Assembly (NCBI GenBank): GCA_964059195.1
Contig: CAXKWD010000011.1
Coordinates: 11,812,451-11,876,450, forward strand
Direction: 5' to 3'
Source: Ectobius pallidus
Taxonomy: Eukaryota; Arthropoda; Insecta; Blattodea; Ectobiidae
Length of the DNA stretch: 64,000 nucleotides
Part shown: positions 32,586 through 43,377 of the stretch, piece by piece
How positions within the stretch are numbered: the first letter of the stretch is position 1
How the letters are laid out: each line of letters starts with the position of its first letter
The notes under the pieces: model-generated
The model's database searches: none
What the model saw: only the letters and a program-made list of their open reading frames with translations
What the model was told of the DNA's origin: nothing
Made by a program: the position numbers and the translations under genes

Positions 32586-33095
32586 CTAATTGCACAGAAA
32601 TTATAAGAAAATTAAAATAAAACTGCACAGAAATTATAAGCAACTGAAGTGCTTGCCAAATATTTTTAACTTTGCTAATAGAGCATCTCGGCACGTGCGG
32701 TGGCAACAATCACGCGCACGGCAGCCAATAAGCAATCGTTTAGCCACCTGTGATTGCAGCCCTCACCGCCTCCTCCACTACCACCTCCTCTTGCCCCTCT
32801 AATTAGCAGTGCACCCCGCAGAGAAGTTCTCTGCTTTGGCCAACTATAGTCTGCTTTGTGCTGCCCTCCCCCTTCCTGGTTGTGAGTCTGATGACATTGT
32901 CTGCTGGTGAAATTTCATAGTTAATGACACTTTTTTCGTTCTTGATGATTAAAAGAATAATAATAAAAAAAATTACCCAAGATAAAAGAAGAGACAGAGA
33001 CAGACTAAAACTTAAATATAACTTCAGAGTTTTCTGCAATAGTAACTGGTCATGGCAAAAATAAATCGCATCTCCATATCGAATTGGAATATTAA
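32586..33095. other. No gene recognised
   Basis: TGCACAGAAATTATAAG is repeated at 32591 and 32624. A GC-richer stretch (32690-32880) has no recognisable frame. Confidence 0.35.
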
Positions 33096-33289
33096 ATGGC
33101 TCAACCTGCCCATCTCAGAAAGAAACTCAAGACTGTGGATCATCTGCTCTATACTGTAAAATGCAGCAAAAAGGAAGGGGGGGGGGAAATACATTTTGAG
33201 GAAAGAAATCTGCAAAGCTGGAGGAACATGGCCAGTTCCAGAGAAAGACCTTATACAAAAGTATTTAAGATATTTTAAGAAATACTTAA

Positions 33290-33460
33290 GAACAATAGTA
33301 TACAATACGGTATAAGGGCAAAATGAATACGGACAAAATTATGTTATAATGAGTATATAACATGTAAATAGGCTATGTTATGCATGTAATGTTACCATGG
33401 TAATGGGGGATGCTGACCAAGGAAATAAATAAATAATAGAAATAAAATAAAATAAAAATA
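33290..33460 (+). mobile_element. Probable LINE/SINE 3' tail
   Basis: CCAAGGAAATAAATAAATAATAG followed by (AAATA)n/(AAAAT)n at 33419-33460, the usual form of a retroelement 3' end. No coding part identified. Confidence 0.35.
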
Positions 33461-33595
33461 GCAGGGTTGCAAGCTTGCTCATTCTAATGTTCATTCACTC
33501 TACAATATAATCTAATCTCTTCAGTACAATATTTCTCCCTTGAATTAAATATTTTTACAATATGAATAGCATAGGGAATGCAAATATCAAGTTTT

Positions 33596-34801
33596 CTTAC
33601 AAGGGAACTGTACGAGTTGTCATATCGACACCTACCCTCAAATTTTGTACATCACTAGGTCTTCACTGCACATAGACACATGCCAAAAAAATTAGCTGCT
33701 CACACGGTATAAACTTTTAGCTAGTGAAGATGAATTGCGAATCTCGTAAATTCGAAATATTGAGTAGTCTCTTATAGCTGTCAGCAGGAGGGGATACTGG
33801 CCTTCCCTAACTAGCGCGTGCTTGGCATCAGGTGTCATAGTGTTCCCGAATCCCACGTCAGATGTGTATTTTGCCTTATTTCTCCCTTTCCTTATCACAA
33901 CGGGAAGGAATAATATAGTAATAATGAATAATTCCTCCTCTGATACACATGTTTGTATTCCAGTAGTTGTTGCGAAGTAATTAGTACCTGCTTACATTTT
34001 TAGGATTAGCTAAGTGAATCTCGTGTTCTGTTTACATTAGTTAATTTTCTTAATTTGGCCTTTAATGATGAGTACATTTATCACATGCTATGCTAGTCCG
34101 AGTTCTTAACACTTAAAGACTTTTGTCTGGACAATAAACGTCAACATTGAGAATAAGGTGATTGAAGCACTGGTATTGTGATTAGCTGTGCATGGGAAAT
34201 ATATGCAAATATCATGCAAATTGAGGGGTCACACTTCTATAACACCTACACACACTAACAATCATAAGCAAACAAGCATCCTTAGATTAGGGGGACATTG
34301 GCCAGCAGACAAAAGAGAACTAGTGAATAAATACTTAAAATATTTTCAGAAATTTGTAAACAGCATAGATTTTGACACGCTACACAAAATTGTAATCTAG
34401 GCTAAGTATTTACTACATAGACTGTAATTAACACACCAAACATGTAATATTGCGCTATGCAATGGAGCATGTAGCAAATAAAGGATTAAAAAAAAAAAAA
34501 ACACCCTGTGTCTACACAGATTATATAGTTTTTAAAATGCGGAAATTATAAGAACAGCTCCTTCCCTCTATTGCACACCCAAACCCTGCTACCACATGAA
34601 CCTAGCGTGCAGGCTACTTAAGCAAGCTCTACAAGTGCCTGCTGTTGTTTACTAACAGACCATAACAAACACGTTTTCACCTACTTACAATCTGTATGAG
34701 CAGCTAAATTTTTGCATATGTCCATCTATAATGAAGACAAATCGATGTGCAAAATTTGAGGATGGGTTTTGACATGACAACCTGTACAGTTCCCTTGTTA
34801 G
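33596..34801. mobile_element. Element with ~115-bp TIRs, in TAF8 intron 3
   Basis: CAAGGGAACTGTACGAGTTG..CTCAAATTTTGTACATC to GCTGCTCACACGGT (left) is mirrored by the right end (AGCAGCTAAATTTTTGCATA to GTACAGTTCCCTTG). No target duplication found. Contains a poly(A)-tailed insertion. Confidence 0.72.
34180..34502 (+). mobile_element. Poly(A)-tailed retroposed sequence
   Basis: Ends GCAAATAAAGGATT followed by 14 A's (34488-34501), the form of a retrotransposed 3' end. The 70-aa frame at 34188-34400 has no recognisable domain. The 5' limit is uncertain. Confidence 0.5.
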
Positions 34802-35278
34802 TATTCTTAATGTTATTTCAGAACACATTACCTAAAACTGGTGAAATAAACATGAATAGTCACATCGTCAGACTTGATGAAAAGTCACTAACATTGCTAT
34901 AATGCAAAGAAAAATCACTTTCAAAGTTAATACCTAATGTTAGGAAAGATTTGCTGCTTAATGACTTACTCCTTTCAGAAATTGTGTTTGGTCTCACTTT
35001 CCTAGTGAATAATAAAAATAAAAATAAAGAGTTCTGAATGAAATGTTAGTGGCTATTTATTTAAGACTGACAACAAAAATAAAACTTGACCTTCAAATAG
35101 GCCTGATTATAAACATCTTTAAAGTAGGCTATTGAACTAAAACAAACTCTTATGTAATATAACGCATAATATTAATTCAGCCACAGTAACGGAGTCATTT
35201 CAAAGATCAATCCCTTACCAGTGAAATAATTATTTTACAGCATGGTAATTATCATATCTAAACAACACAATAACTTAC

Positions 35279-35426
35279 ATGGAAACATTGTGTCCTCCGT
35301 AAGGAAAAGCGAGTGAGTTTCACTGGTCTTTGCCACAAATTTTGTTAGTGCTCTCTCTATGTCACGTTTCTGAGATGCCGACTTCTCTCTGATGGCTTCA
35401 TATTCCGTCACAGGTTGTTTGTGAGT
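35279..35426 (-). CDS. TAF8: TAF8, coding exon 3 (TAF8 C-terminal domain)
   Basis: Third coding exon, residues 155-203 plus one base. The acceptor is TTTTATTGCAG just above 35426 and the donor is the perfect GTAAGT at 35278-35273. It encodes THKQPVTEYEAIREKSASQ and then RDIERALTKFVAKTSETHSLF, the conserved second half of the TAF8 domain (human: EPVSDYQVLREKAASQRRDVERALTRFMAKTGETQSLF). Entry is phase 0, matching the end of exon 2, and exit is phase 1, matching exon 4. The flanks read through in other frames but show no conserved peptide, so these splice limits are preferred over a longer ORF. Confidence 0.94.
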
Positions 35427-35867
35427 CTGCAATAAAACATAATACATGAATGAAAGGGAAAGAGCTACAGTGACTCTTAGTATGATATTACAACAGCTAC
35501 ATATAAATGAAAAACAATAATGGAAAGCATACAAGAACTGTTAAACTCCAAAAGTATTTTGGCTTTGTCACACATGAAGAGATTTCTAAAACATTCCCAG
35601 AAAAATGGAAGACAACATAGTTTCTACAAGATTCAGATGGTAAACAGTAGGGCATATCTAATTTTTCAGAAATCCTGAAATAAAAAGAAAGAAAAAAAGT
35701 CTAGGCTGCCTGTGCCATCAACATACAGAACGAGTATAACTAACACTGAGGGAAATGCTCCTTTAAACATGACTGGATCGGTTTTCTAAAAAAACCCCAT
35801 GTCAACAGCCCATGGTGTTAAAGCTAAACATAACAGTTCTTTATTGTTATGATGTTCGGATATAAGT

Positions 35868-36460
35868 GTTCGAAAATTAAGAACCTCCTACGACCAGTGA
35901 AAGACAACATGGGACTCAGAACTCCGGGTGTTTATCGCATCCCGTGTGAATGCGGTAAAGCCTACATCGGACAGACTTCGCGCACAATTGAACAGCGCTG
36001 CAAAGAACACGAGAGATGCATTAGACTCTTCTACCCGGACAAATCAGCAGTTGCAGACCACACCATTAATTCTGGACCGGGCCACAGGATAGAATTTAAA
36101 AACACAACAGTACTTGCCAAGACAACACGCTATTGGGACCAGATCATCAGAGAGGCAATTGAAATTAGACTTGAAGACACAAACTTCAACAGGGATGAAG
36201 GTTTCACTATCAACCAGGCCTGGAACAAATGCATTCAGGACCTGAAAGGTAAAAGGAACATTTTGGCCCGGAAAAGGACCGAAAACAGAACAGCTGCTCC
36301 CTGATTGGTCGACTCCGCCCAACTCGGGTTGGTATATATTTCCCCTACATGTCAAAACTCGACACTTCAGATTCCCTGAGGATGGAGGCAGCGTCAGCCT
36401 CGGAAACGTTGGACCACAACAAACTTCTCACCTGGCTGCAAACCCGAGAAGATTTTCTAC
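35868..36460 (+). mobile_element. Penelope-like element, 3' fragment with GIY-YIG endonuclease (copy 1)
   Basis: The ORF at 35849-36304 (151 aa) carries the C-terminal GIY-YIG endonuclease of Penelope-like retroelements: NLLRPVKDNMGLRTPGVYRI (GIY-type motif), CECGKAYIGQTSRTIEQR (YIG motif plus conserved Arg, and the paired Cys typical of these elements), and REAIEIRLE with the conserved Glu. The reverse transcriptase is missing, so the copy is 5'-truncated. The untranslated 3' end CCTGAGGATGGAGG...CGGAAACGTTGGACC to ATTTTCTAC is shared with copy 2. It lies in TAF8 intron 2, antisense to the gene. No clear target-site duplication was seen. The endonuclease reading frame is intact. Confidence 0.88.
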
Positions 36461-36563
36461 ACAAGTTAAACCATCTGATTGCTATTTAATTTCCCATCGT
36501 GTAGAGACCTTTGTGTACCAGTTTTAAAGGTGGCAGGCAGAAGTTTTAATCATGGGCAGATAT

Positions 36564-37612
36564 TTAATCTTTAGTTTTTTCTACTTCTCTTAGGTCTGAA
36601 TTATTCTGTGTTCTTTGGTATCTTTGCCTCATAGCGGTTACCTTTTTACGTAGAATTGTTAATTCATCTGTCCACCATGGGACCGATCTGTCTTTTCTTA
36701 TTTTACTTGTGGTTTTTAAGTAGAATGCAGAACTGCATGCTGATTGAATGCAGGAGAAGAAATCTGCTATGATCTTTTCAGTGGAGTCTTTGTTCTTCAT
36801 TTTCTCAATTAGTTCTCTCTCAGCAGTTGCCAAATCTAATGCTGTGCAATTAAAAGTGCTTCTGTTGTTTTTCACTAATCTATCATCAAATTTTTTGAAG
36901 TTTTCCTCTTTTACTATGTATCGTGGATGATTACCCTGGTCTGGTGTTTCAAGTGTTCTAGGATGGTTATTTTCTGCTATTTTGAAGGAGATCAGTTTGC
37001 AGTCAGAGCAGCTTTCCTGCTCTCTGCTAGTCCGTTCGATAATGGAATTTAGATTAGGGGTGGAGATCATCAAGTCAATTACACTGCAAGTTCTGCTAGT
37101 TTCGAATGTGTGGAGTCCATTATCATCGTTAATTAATAATAAATTACTAGAAGTTACAAATTCTTCAAGTTGTTTACCTTGTTGGTTCGTTATTCTGTCA
37201 AACCAGGTGGTGCTTCTTGTTTTTGTGTCAAGTGCGATTATTAGTCCATAGCCATTATCATGACTCAATACTGGTTCAATTTGTTTAATATCTCTTCCAA
37301 TGTCTCTTTCGATATCGAAGTATAGACTTGCAGCATCAAATTTCAGTTTGTTGGTAATGACTTCTACTACTACACAGTCCTCATTACTTAGCTGGTTTAT
37401 AGCTATTATGTCTATTTAGTTGTTGTTCCCAATTATTGCTGTAAGTTTTTTTCCGTTCCCTCCAGTAAATGTTGCAAAGTTTTTAGGTTGTCCTGCCAGT
37501 TGGTTATTGATGATGTACAGCTCCTGCATGAAGGTTAGGTCTGCTTTTTTCGCTTATTATTTGCGCTATATTGCTCGTTGCAATCTGAGAATGTTGCAAG
37601 TTTAGTTGTAGA
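36564..37612 (-). mobile_element. APE-type LINE ORF2 fragment: endonuclease domain
   Basis: The 234-aa ORF at 36564-37268 plus readable frames up to about 37612 encode the endonuclease-exonuclease-phosphatase domain of a non-LTR retrotransposon. From the N-terminus: ATSNIAQIISEK, ADLTFMQELYIINNQ (catalytic Glu region), AINQLSNEDCVVVEV, SLYFDIERDIGRD, then IIALDTKTRSTTWFD (the D.N motif, here D.K), GKQLEEFV, LLLINDDNGLHTFE, CSVIDLMIS and ESCSDCKLISFKI (catalytic S-D-H, here S-D-C). One in-frame TAA (near 37415) and a one-base shift near 37555 break the upper part, and two active-site residues are changed, so it is dead. The style is that of the I/R1/LOA group. It ends before the reverse transcriptase. 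It lies in TAF8 intron 2 on the gene's strand. Confidence 0.8.
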
Positions 37613-38123
37613 CATCATAATGACCTGGGCTGGTTCTTATTCAGAGCTGTATTATGTCTTGTGCTCATGTTAGTAGTCCGTGTTGAGGATATATTTATTC
37701 AGCAGTCCCTTGTAACACGTGCATTCCTTATCAATTGAAGAGTGGTTCTCATTTACCAGTGCCGTTTTATTGTATTTGTTGTGATTAGCACAATTTATAC
37801 ATCTGTACTGTTCTTTTCTTGCTGTACAGTCTCACATGTGATGATTACCTGTACAAAGCGGGCATGTTTGTTTGCCTCTACACTCTTGTGCTGGATGATT
37901 AATAAGCAACTGCTTATCATTATGTAATAAGTGTATTTATTAATATTTATTACTACTTCACTCTGTGATTCCAACTTACAAGTTATAATATGATTAAAAC
38001 TATCCAATAAAGAAGCTAAGCCAATGAACCTTCATAGCAAAAACTAAAAATAAAGAGTAAAAGTGTTCTTTACACATGTACGTAATATATACCTAAGTTT
38101 GAAACATTGAAAATATGGATAAA

Positions 38124-38860
38124 TATATGAGGAGTGTCGGTTCAAAATGCGTTAAGTCCACCTCCGATCGTAATGTAGTTTTTTGCGGATTCGCATTCTC
38201 CGAGGTGTTCTGCATGATATTACATAACGTTTTTGTTCCAAATCGCAACCTTTCCCCGTTAAAATTGAGCCTGAAATATGGGGTTCGATGCAAAACGCGT
38301 TCAGTCCAGAACTTGGTTCGGTGCAAATTACGTTGAGTCCACATTTTAGATGCGATCACGTGCGAAACAGGTGGTGCGTTGAACTGTTCTTCTAATAAAA
38401 GCGGTATTCACCAGACGCCGAAAAAGATGTAATTAGCGGTCAATAATAAAAGAAGAGAAGCATGGATTTTCCACGATTTAACATGCTTAAAAAACAGAAA
38501 TTGTTTAAATTTTGACAATTTGGTACTTCGGCAAAAGTTCACTTTGTATTAGTGCAATCAGATGTGATTGTAATTCTTAAATAAAATACTAACTTTCATC
38601 TTTTTACATGATTATTATTATAGTGTTGGGTCAAAACGCATTAAGTCCATTACTTTTGAAACTTTAACTATCAATAAAAGATGTAAATGAAAAGAATGAT
38701 TTGACACACCCAATACATTTAACTATATATTGATTACTGATTCTGATCAGAAAAAAATATTGCAAATTTGTTTGGTAGTTTGGCCACAAACAGTTTTTCG
38801 TCATTCATGAAAAATCATTATTTGTGGACTAAACACGTTTTGAATTGACGCTCCTCATAT
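38124..38860. mobile_element. Inverted-repeat element with TTAAGTCCAC ends, TAF8 intron 2
   Basis: ATATGAGGAGTGTCGGTTCA..GCGTTAAGTCCAC at the left is mirrored by GTGGACTAAACACGTTTTGA..GACGCTCCTCATAT at the right. Internal copies of a (C)GC(G)TTMAGTCCA motif lie near 38299, 38331 and 38640. It ends about 30 bp downstream of the exon 2 donor. Confidence 0.72.
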
Positions 38861-38887
38861 GTTGATTAAGCTATTATGAGTACTCAC

Positions 38888-39174
38888 TGGTGTACGAATG
38901 TATGCATGAGGATCTGGAAATGGAGGAAGATGAGTTGGAATGTGTGATGGGTGATTTTGTTTCACTCCAGCCTGGAGAATGCTCAGCTGTTTTGGCTGCG
39001 TTGATGACACTAGAGCCGGAAGTACTGTACGGCCCGGTCGTCTTGCATGAGCATCTATGCCCTCGAAGGATATGCCCATGTTCACCAAAGCTATGATCAC
39101 ATCCCCAATTACAGGTTCTGTGCGACCCGAGAGCTCACAGTATGACCGAGCACTCATTCCGATCTGGCAAATTA
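38888..39174 (-). CDS. TAF8: TAF8, coding exon 2 (end of histone fold and central domain)
   Basis: Second coding exon, residues 59-154. The acceptor is a pyrimidine tract ending TTTCAG (39180-39175) and the donor is GTGAGT at 38887. The first two bases complete a Leu codon with exon 1, giving a join that aligns with the TAF8 histone fold (Q-S-L-I in place of human Q-S-Y-I). The peptide reads GMSARSYCELSGRTEP, then DVIIALVNMGISF, the histone-fold C-terminal half. It then enters the TAF8 central domain with HPSHIPTHLPPFPDPHAYIRTP, a signature nearly identical in human TAF8 (PPHIPSHFPEFPDPHTYIKTP). The exon ends on a codon boundary. Identification is by pattern recognition of the family, supported by both splice sites. 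Confidence 0.95.
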
Positions 39175-39316
39175 CTGAAAGAGAGAGAAAAAAAATATAT
39201 ATATAATTACCACTGCCAGGTTTAATATCAGACATAAGGGAACAATATATAGCAGATAGCTTTCATGCATTTACCTTTTCCTTTAGTGACAAGACTATTA
39301 TTTATTTTATATATAT

Positions 39317-39906
39317 TAGGGATGGGTCCTCGATACTTTTGATATCTCAAAACTCTCGATACATGGTATCGGCATCAAGCGATACTCCAGAAAACTCGCT
39401 CGGTAATTTTTCGATACTTTGGTAATTCTGCAATTTAAGGAAATGCAATATCTCTTTCTGTGTTTAGTAGTCCACTAAATATAGTAAATACTTCTATTTC
39501 TCCTTGAAATGGAGAAAACCAATCTGCGACTTTTGTCTAATCATAAATAAAGACTCTCCGACTTTTAAAATCCAAACAGAAGAGATTCTTAACTGTTTCG
39601 TTTCCTGTCAAACGTTTCAATAACAACCAACAAGCAATCTGACTGTCCAAACCCTATTGTAATTTTTGAACAAAAACTAATTTTAGTTTTAATCTAGAGT
39701 TTAAAAATAATTGTAGGCTACTGATGATATTAAATTTTGTCTCATTAAATATGCACACTTAATTAATTTAGTTGGTATTACTCAGTTCTCTCAAGTTTTA
39801 ATTTTTAATGTACCTATTTATTGAAACTGGAAATGTTGACGGTATCGAGTATCGAGGAAAAAATCATGTATCGGTATCGAGAAAATCTGGTATCGACCTA
39901 TCCCTA
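39317..39906. mobile_element. hAT-type MITE (TAGGGATGGG ends), in TAF8 intron 1 beside exon 2
   Basis: TIRs are TAGGGATGGGTCCTCGATAC and GGTATCGACCTATCCCTA. Several GTATCGAG/CTCGATAC repeats sit inside both ends. Flanks ATATATAT (39309-39316) and ATATAAAT (39907-39914) match at 7 of 8. It is about 140 bp upstream of exon 2 in the gene's direction. Confidence 0.75.
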
Positions 39907-40837
39907 ATATAAATATATATATATATATAGCCTTTATAAATAAAATGAAACCTCTCATTTAAGGACATTGAAGGGACATGACAATCTGTCTGCATCTGGG
40001 AAGTGTCCTTTATTGGGAGGGAGGCTGCCCAGCCTAACATACTGTTAGATATAACAGATAACCATATAACATGCTTTAAATTAGATTTGTTTAATTGTAA
40101 ATAGACTAGTAAATTCTTTGCTACTCTAAGTAGATGAGACCAAAAGGGAAAATACTGTGCCATGTAATTTTGTTCTATGTTTACAAATATGCAATAAGCT
40201 AGGCCTACAGTTATTTACAGTGCTCAACTTATGAATAATGTTGTGCTTTACAGGATGTAAACAGATATTTCAAAATAAATGTCCCTGACTTTCCACGACC
40301 AATAGGCCTACTTACATTTCCCTTACCACAAGAATCATGTTTTCAAGGTTATTTGTAAACAAAACAAAACAACAAAGAAACAAACAAAAATCCAGCCTAC
40401 TTCATTCCCATAACAAAAGTAAAAAAGAAAGAAAAAAGAAACTCAAGTACTGAAAAGAAAATTGCTTACAAAGTTTGGGTTACAGCAGACTGGAGCAAAA
40501 AACAGAGGCCCCTCACATTTCGCTTACTATGGCTAGTTATTTTCCCTGACTATTCCATATTTTTTTACAAATTTCCCTGACTTTTTCCTTTACTTTACAA
40601 AACTCCCTGACTTTTGCAAAGTAGGCCTATGATGCTTCATCCTGAAATATTTATTAATGCTGTACTTTTGATATGGTGCGAGCTTCATTTTCATAACGTT
40701 GTGATTTTTGTATATTTTATATTTCATAGTATGATGAGTACGGCTTCATCCTGAAACATTTAATAATGCTGTACTTTTGATATTGTGCAAGGGTCATTTT
40801 CATAACGCTGTGATTTTTGTATATTTTTATGTGTATA

Positions 40838-41780
40838 CGATGAAGGGTACAATAGTGAGCTGCAGCACTGGTATCGAGCGGGTTCATAGCCGGAATAGGG
40901 GAAGTAGGCAACAGTGTGTGCAAGGCTCAGATGGCAGGGGAAGCGAGCCGGTGGGCGAGAGTGTGTGGAGCTTTGCTGGTGCGCAAGAGGAAAAGGAAGA
41001 GAAGAAAGATGAAATAAATTATTTAATTTTTATCTGTTTCGTCTTTTGCATAATAGATGGCATTGCTAGTAGTTCAAACGTTGCTGATAGATGTCTCCCA
41101 GACGGGTCCTGTTAGTGAGTAGGAGTGGGGAGCTAGGGAGTAGCAGATTTTCTGGGGCGAATTAAAACTATCTTTCGCCTAAAAGAGTTTGTGGGGAGTA
41201 TAACATAAGCTTATGCATATCAAGTTGCAAATAGCATAGCAATTAAAAAGGCGAGAGATAGCTTTAGGTCATGCAACAGCAAAGCTCTGCCCACTCTCGC
41301 TAGCAAAATATCATGAAATATTATGTTGGCTCTGAAAATAGCAGTTTTGGGGCAAGGGTATTGTACTTTAATTACAATTATTATTGCATAGCACAATAAG
41401 CAGTATAGAGGGGAAAGGTTGCAGCTGGCCTTTTAAGCAGCGAGCAGCTTGAAGGCCAGCTAGGGGAAGGCAACGGGTAAAACAACCAGAGGCTGCAGGT
41501 TACGGGTTCGTATACCAGTCGATCCAAAATTTACGGTTATGAATAGGTCCCAAATAGGTAGTTAGGGCGAGGAGAATGTGGGAGAAAGGGAGGAGAAAAA
41601 GAGGCGAAAGATAGATTTATGCTGCGCACTGGCGAAGCTCCACCCGCCCGCTCGTTTCCCCTGCTGACCACCGCTTCCGAGCCGATGCGCATGCTACTGC
41701 TTGCTTCCCCTACATCTCCTATCACGGCTATGTACTAGCTCAGTGCCGATACTGCAGCTCACTGTTGTAGCCTTTGTTAT
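40838..41780. mobile_element. Element with long (~150-bp) imperfect inverted ends, TAF8 intron 1
   Basis: The left end AAGGGTACAATAGTGAGCTG to GAGTGTGTGGAGCTTTGCTG (40844-40985) is the complement of the right end (CGAAGCTCCACCCGCCCGCT to ACTGCAGCTCACTGTTGTAG, 41634-41772), with several indels. The interior includes SINE-like sequence. A second, shorter copy of the right end lies at 41846-41930. Confidence 0.55.
41440..41640 (+). mobile_element. tRNA-derived SINE copy (same family as 27255-27562)
   Basis: Box B-like GGGTTCGTATACC followed by TCGATCCAAAATTTAC, AATAGGTCCCAAATAGGTAG and a GGGAGGAGAAAAAGAGG body that matches the SINE at 27255-27562. It lies in TAF8 intron 1. Confidence 0.6.
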
Positions 41781-42234
41781 ACCTACGTATGAAGCATGTT
41801 AAATTAAGACAGCAACACAAAATAAAACAAATATTGGTAAAAGATAGATTTGTGCCGCACACCAGGCAAGATCTGCCCGCCGGTTCCTTCCCCTCGCTTC
41901 CGAGCCTGCGCACGCAGCTCACTATTGTACCATGGCTTCCTTTGACAGTCGTAACAATGATTTATGAAAGGTGTGGAAGGGTAAAAAGCTTCTGCATTTG
42001 GTTAAATAATGATAGGTAAATTCTAGGTCAGCGACAGGTATTGTTAGGTTAGCAACGTTATGTTAGTTTAGGAGCAATATACTGAATAGCGCGAGGTTTA
42101 TTATGTCTCACATTGGGTTGAATCTCTTCTGCAATGAAACCCTAAACCCCGCCTTCCGAGACTGGTCCCATTAGAGAGTTGGTGGGAGGAGCCTAGTTCG
42201 CAGCATAAAACTATTTTTTCCCGAAAAATAGAAT

Positions 42235-42335
42235 AAAGGAAGTATAAATTATTACATTTTTTCCGGTTTCACCTTTGCATAATAGATGGCGTTGCTAGTA
42301 CCGTACTTAAAATAGTAATCATCTAGAAGGCGATA
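42235..42335 (+). repeat. SINE-body fragment next to TAF8 exon 1
   Basis: TTTCACCTTTGCATAATAGATGGCGTTGCTAGTA matches 41036-41075 (GCATAATAGATGGCATTGCTAGTAG). AACCCC..CCTTC..CGGGTCCCRTTAGAGAGTTGGTGGGAGGAGCC is repeated at 42140-42195 and 42365-42415. Confidence 0.5.
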
Positions 42336-42461
42336 CCGACATTTGATCCTACTCCCCACCCTAAACCCCTCCTTCTTAGGCGGGTCCCGTTAGAGAGTTG
42401 GTGGGAGGAGCCTAGTGCGTGACCTAAAACTGTTCCCCCCCCCCCAAAAAAAAATACTTAC

Positions 42462-42636
42462 AACTCTGGGCCATTTCAACCAGGGTCTCCTGGGCCATCC
42501 GTTCGACAGAATCAAACCCCACCTCAGTTAGCAAACCACCGACAGCAAGTTGCAACGGTCGCCGTCTTAAATTCACACTTTGATTTTCCATTGTGTAATC
42601 TGGCACTTTTAACGAACACAACTTTAAAGTATCCAT
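42462..42636 (-). CDS. TAF8: TAF8 (TFIID subunit 8), coding exon 1
   Basis: First coding exon of TAF8, a subunit of the general transcription factor TFIID that pairs with TAF10 through a histone fold in the nucleus. It encodes residues 1-58 plus one base of codon 59. The stretch RRRPLQLAVGGLLTEVGF matches the start of the TAF8 histone fold (RRR.LQ..V..LL.E.GF in animals). The ATG at 42636 is the first usable one, because an in-frame TAG lies six bases upstream; a second Met at residue 16 could also serve. The exon ends at a consensus donor (GTAAGT at 42461-42456), phase 1. No TATA box is evident upstream. Known: TAF8 family and TAF10 pairing. Seen: ORF, donor and family motif. Very likely real because all four exons join in frame to a protein of expected length (296 residues; human about 310). 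Confidence 0.93.
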
Positions 42637-43132
42637 AACCTAGCCACCTCAATGTGGACGGTTTTGTGAGTTCAAATCTAGACTTTTACATTCACTGCTT
42701 GTTCAAGTCTCCTTCATTTCTCTAAGACTATCCCCGATGATGCTTTGTTTTATCCAGTCACAACCAAGAATGTTTTTTCGAACACAATTCCTCTTTTTCA
42801 ATAAGATTACCCAAACACTCCATCTTAGTTCTTACAGGTTGTTGTTGTTGTTGTTACTTGCATTTGCAATATAGGCCTATGTGCTACCATCTGTATAAGC
42901 AATTGGGACATTTCTTGCTTTGTAGGACATTTTTTTATATTGGTATTTACAGAAGAAGAAGAAGAAGATGGTGTGATGATTTGAACGTGTGAAAATGTAA
43001 CTGTGAAAATTTTGTTCATAATATTTTAGCGTGTGCGAAATTTTAAGTTAGAATTTATGCATACTGGGGTAAGCATTATGTGAGGTATTAAATGCACTTA
43101 ATCTACATAAAAACATTATTCAATAAGGCATA

Positions 43133-43377
43133 CAATTCCGGGGTGCGCGGGCAAAGAGAGTTAAGTCCACTTTCTTGTTACTGAGAATTAGAGTGACTTA
43201 ACACACTATACCAGCCCAACGTAGCTTTAGAGATGGATAAAACCATGAGGCACACATCCATAACAACCATACAATTTTGATTATGGCTTACTGGACTTAA
43301 CACAAATGTAGAGAACATTTTTATTTTTTAGGATGGTGGACTTAACTCTCTTTGCCGCGCACCCCGGAATTGTGGGG
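43133..43377. mobile_element. MITE with GTTAAGTCCAC subterminal motif
   Basis: CAATTCCGGGGTGCGCGGGC and AAAGAGAGTTAAGTCCAC at the left are mirrored at the right by GTGGACTTAACTCTCTTTGC and CGCGCACCCCGGAATTG. About 245 bp, TIR about 38 bp. Confidence 0.85.

Noticed and set aside
33096..33278. 60-aa ORF with LINE-like look
   Set aside because: No RT, endonuclease or C-terminal LINE motif could be recognised.
34188..34400. 70-aa ORF as a host gene
   Set aside because: Lies in a poly(A)-tailed retroposed sequence and matches no family I know.
36044..36355. 103-aa minus-strand ORF (and its twin at 53477-53758)
   Set aside because: Antisense shadow of the Penelope GIY-YIG frame; conserved only because the element is duplicated.
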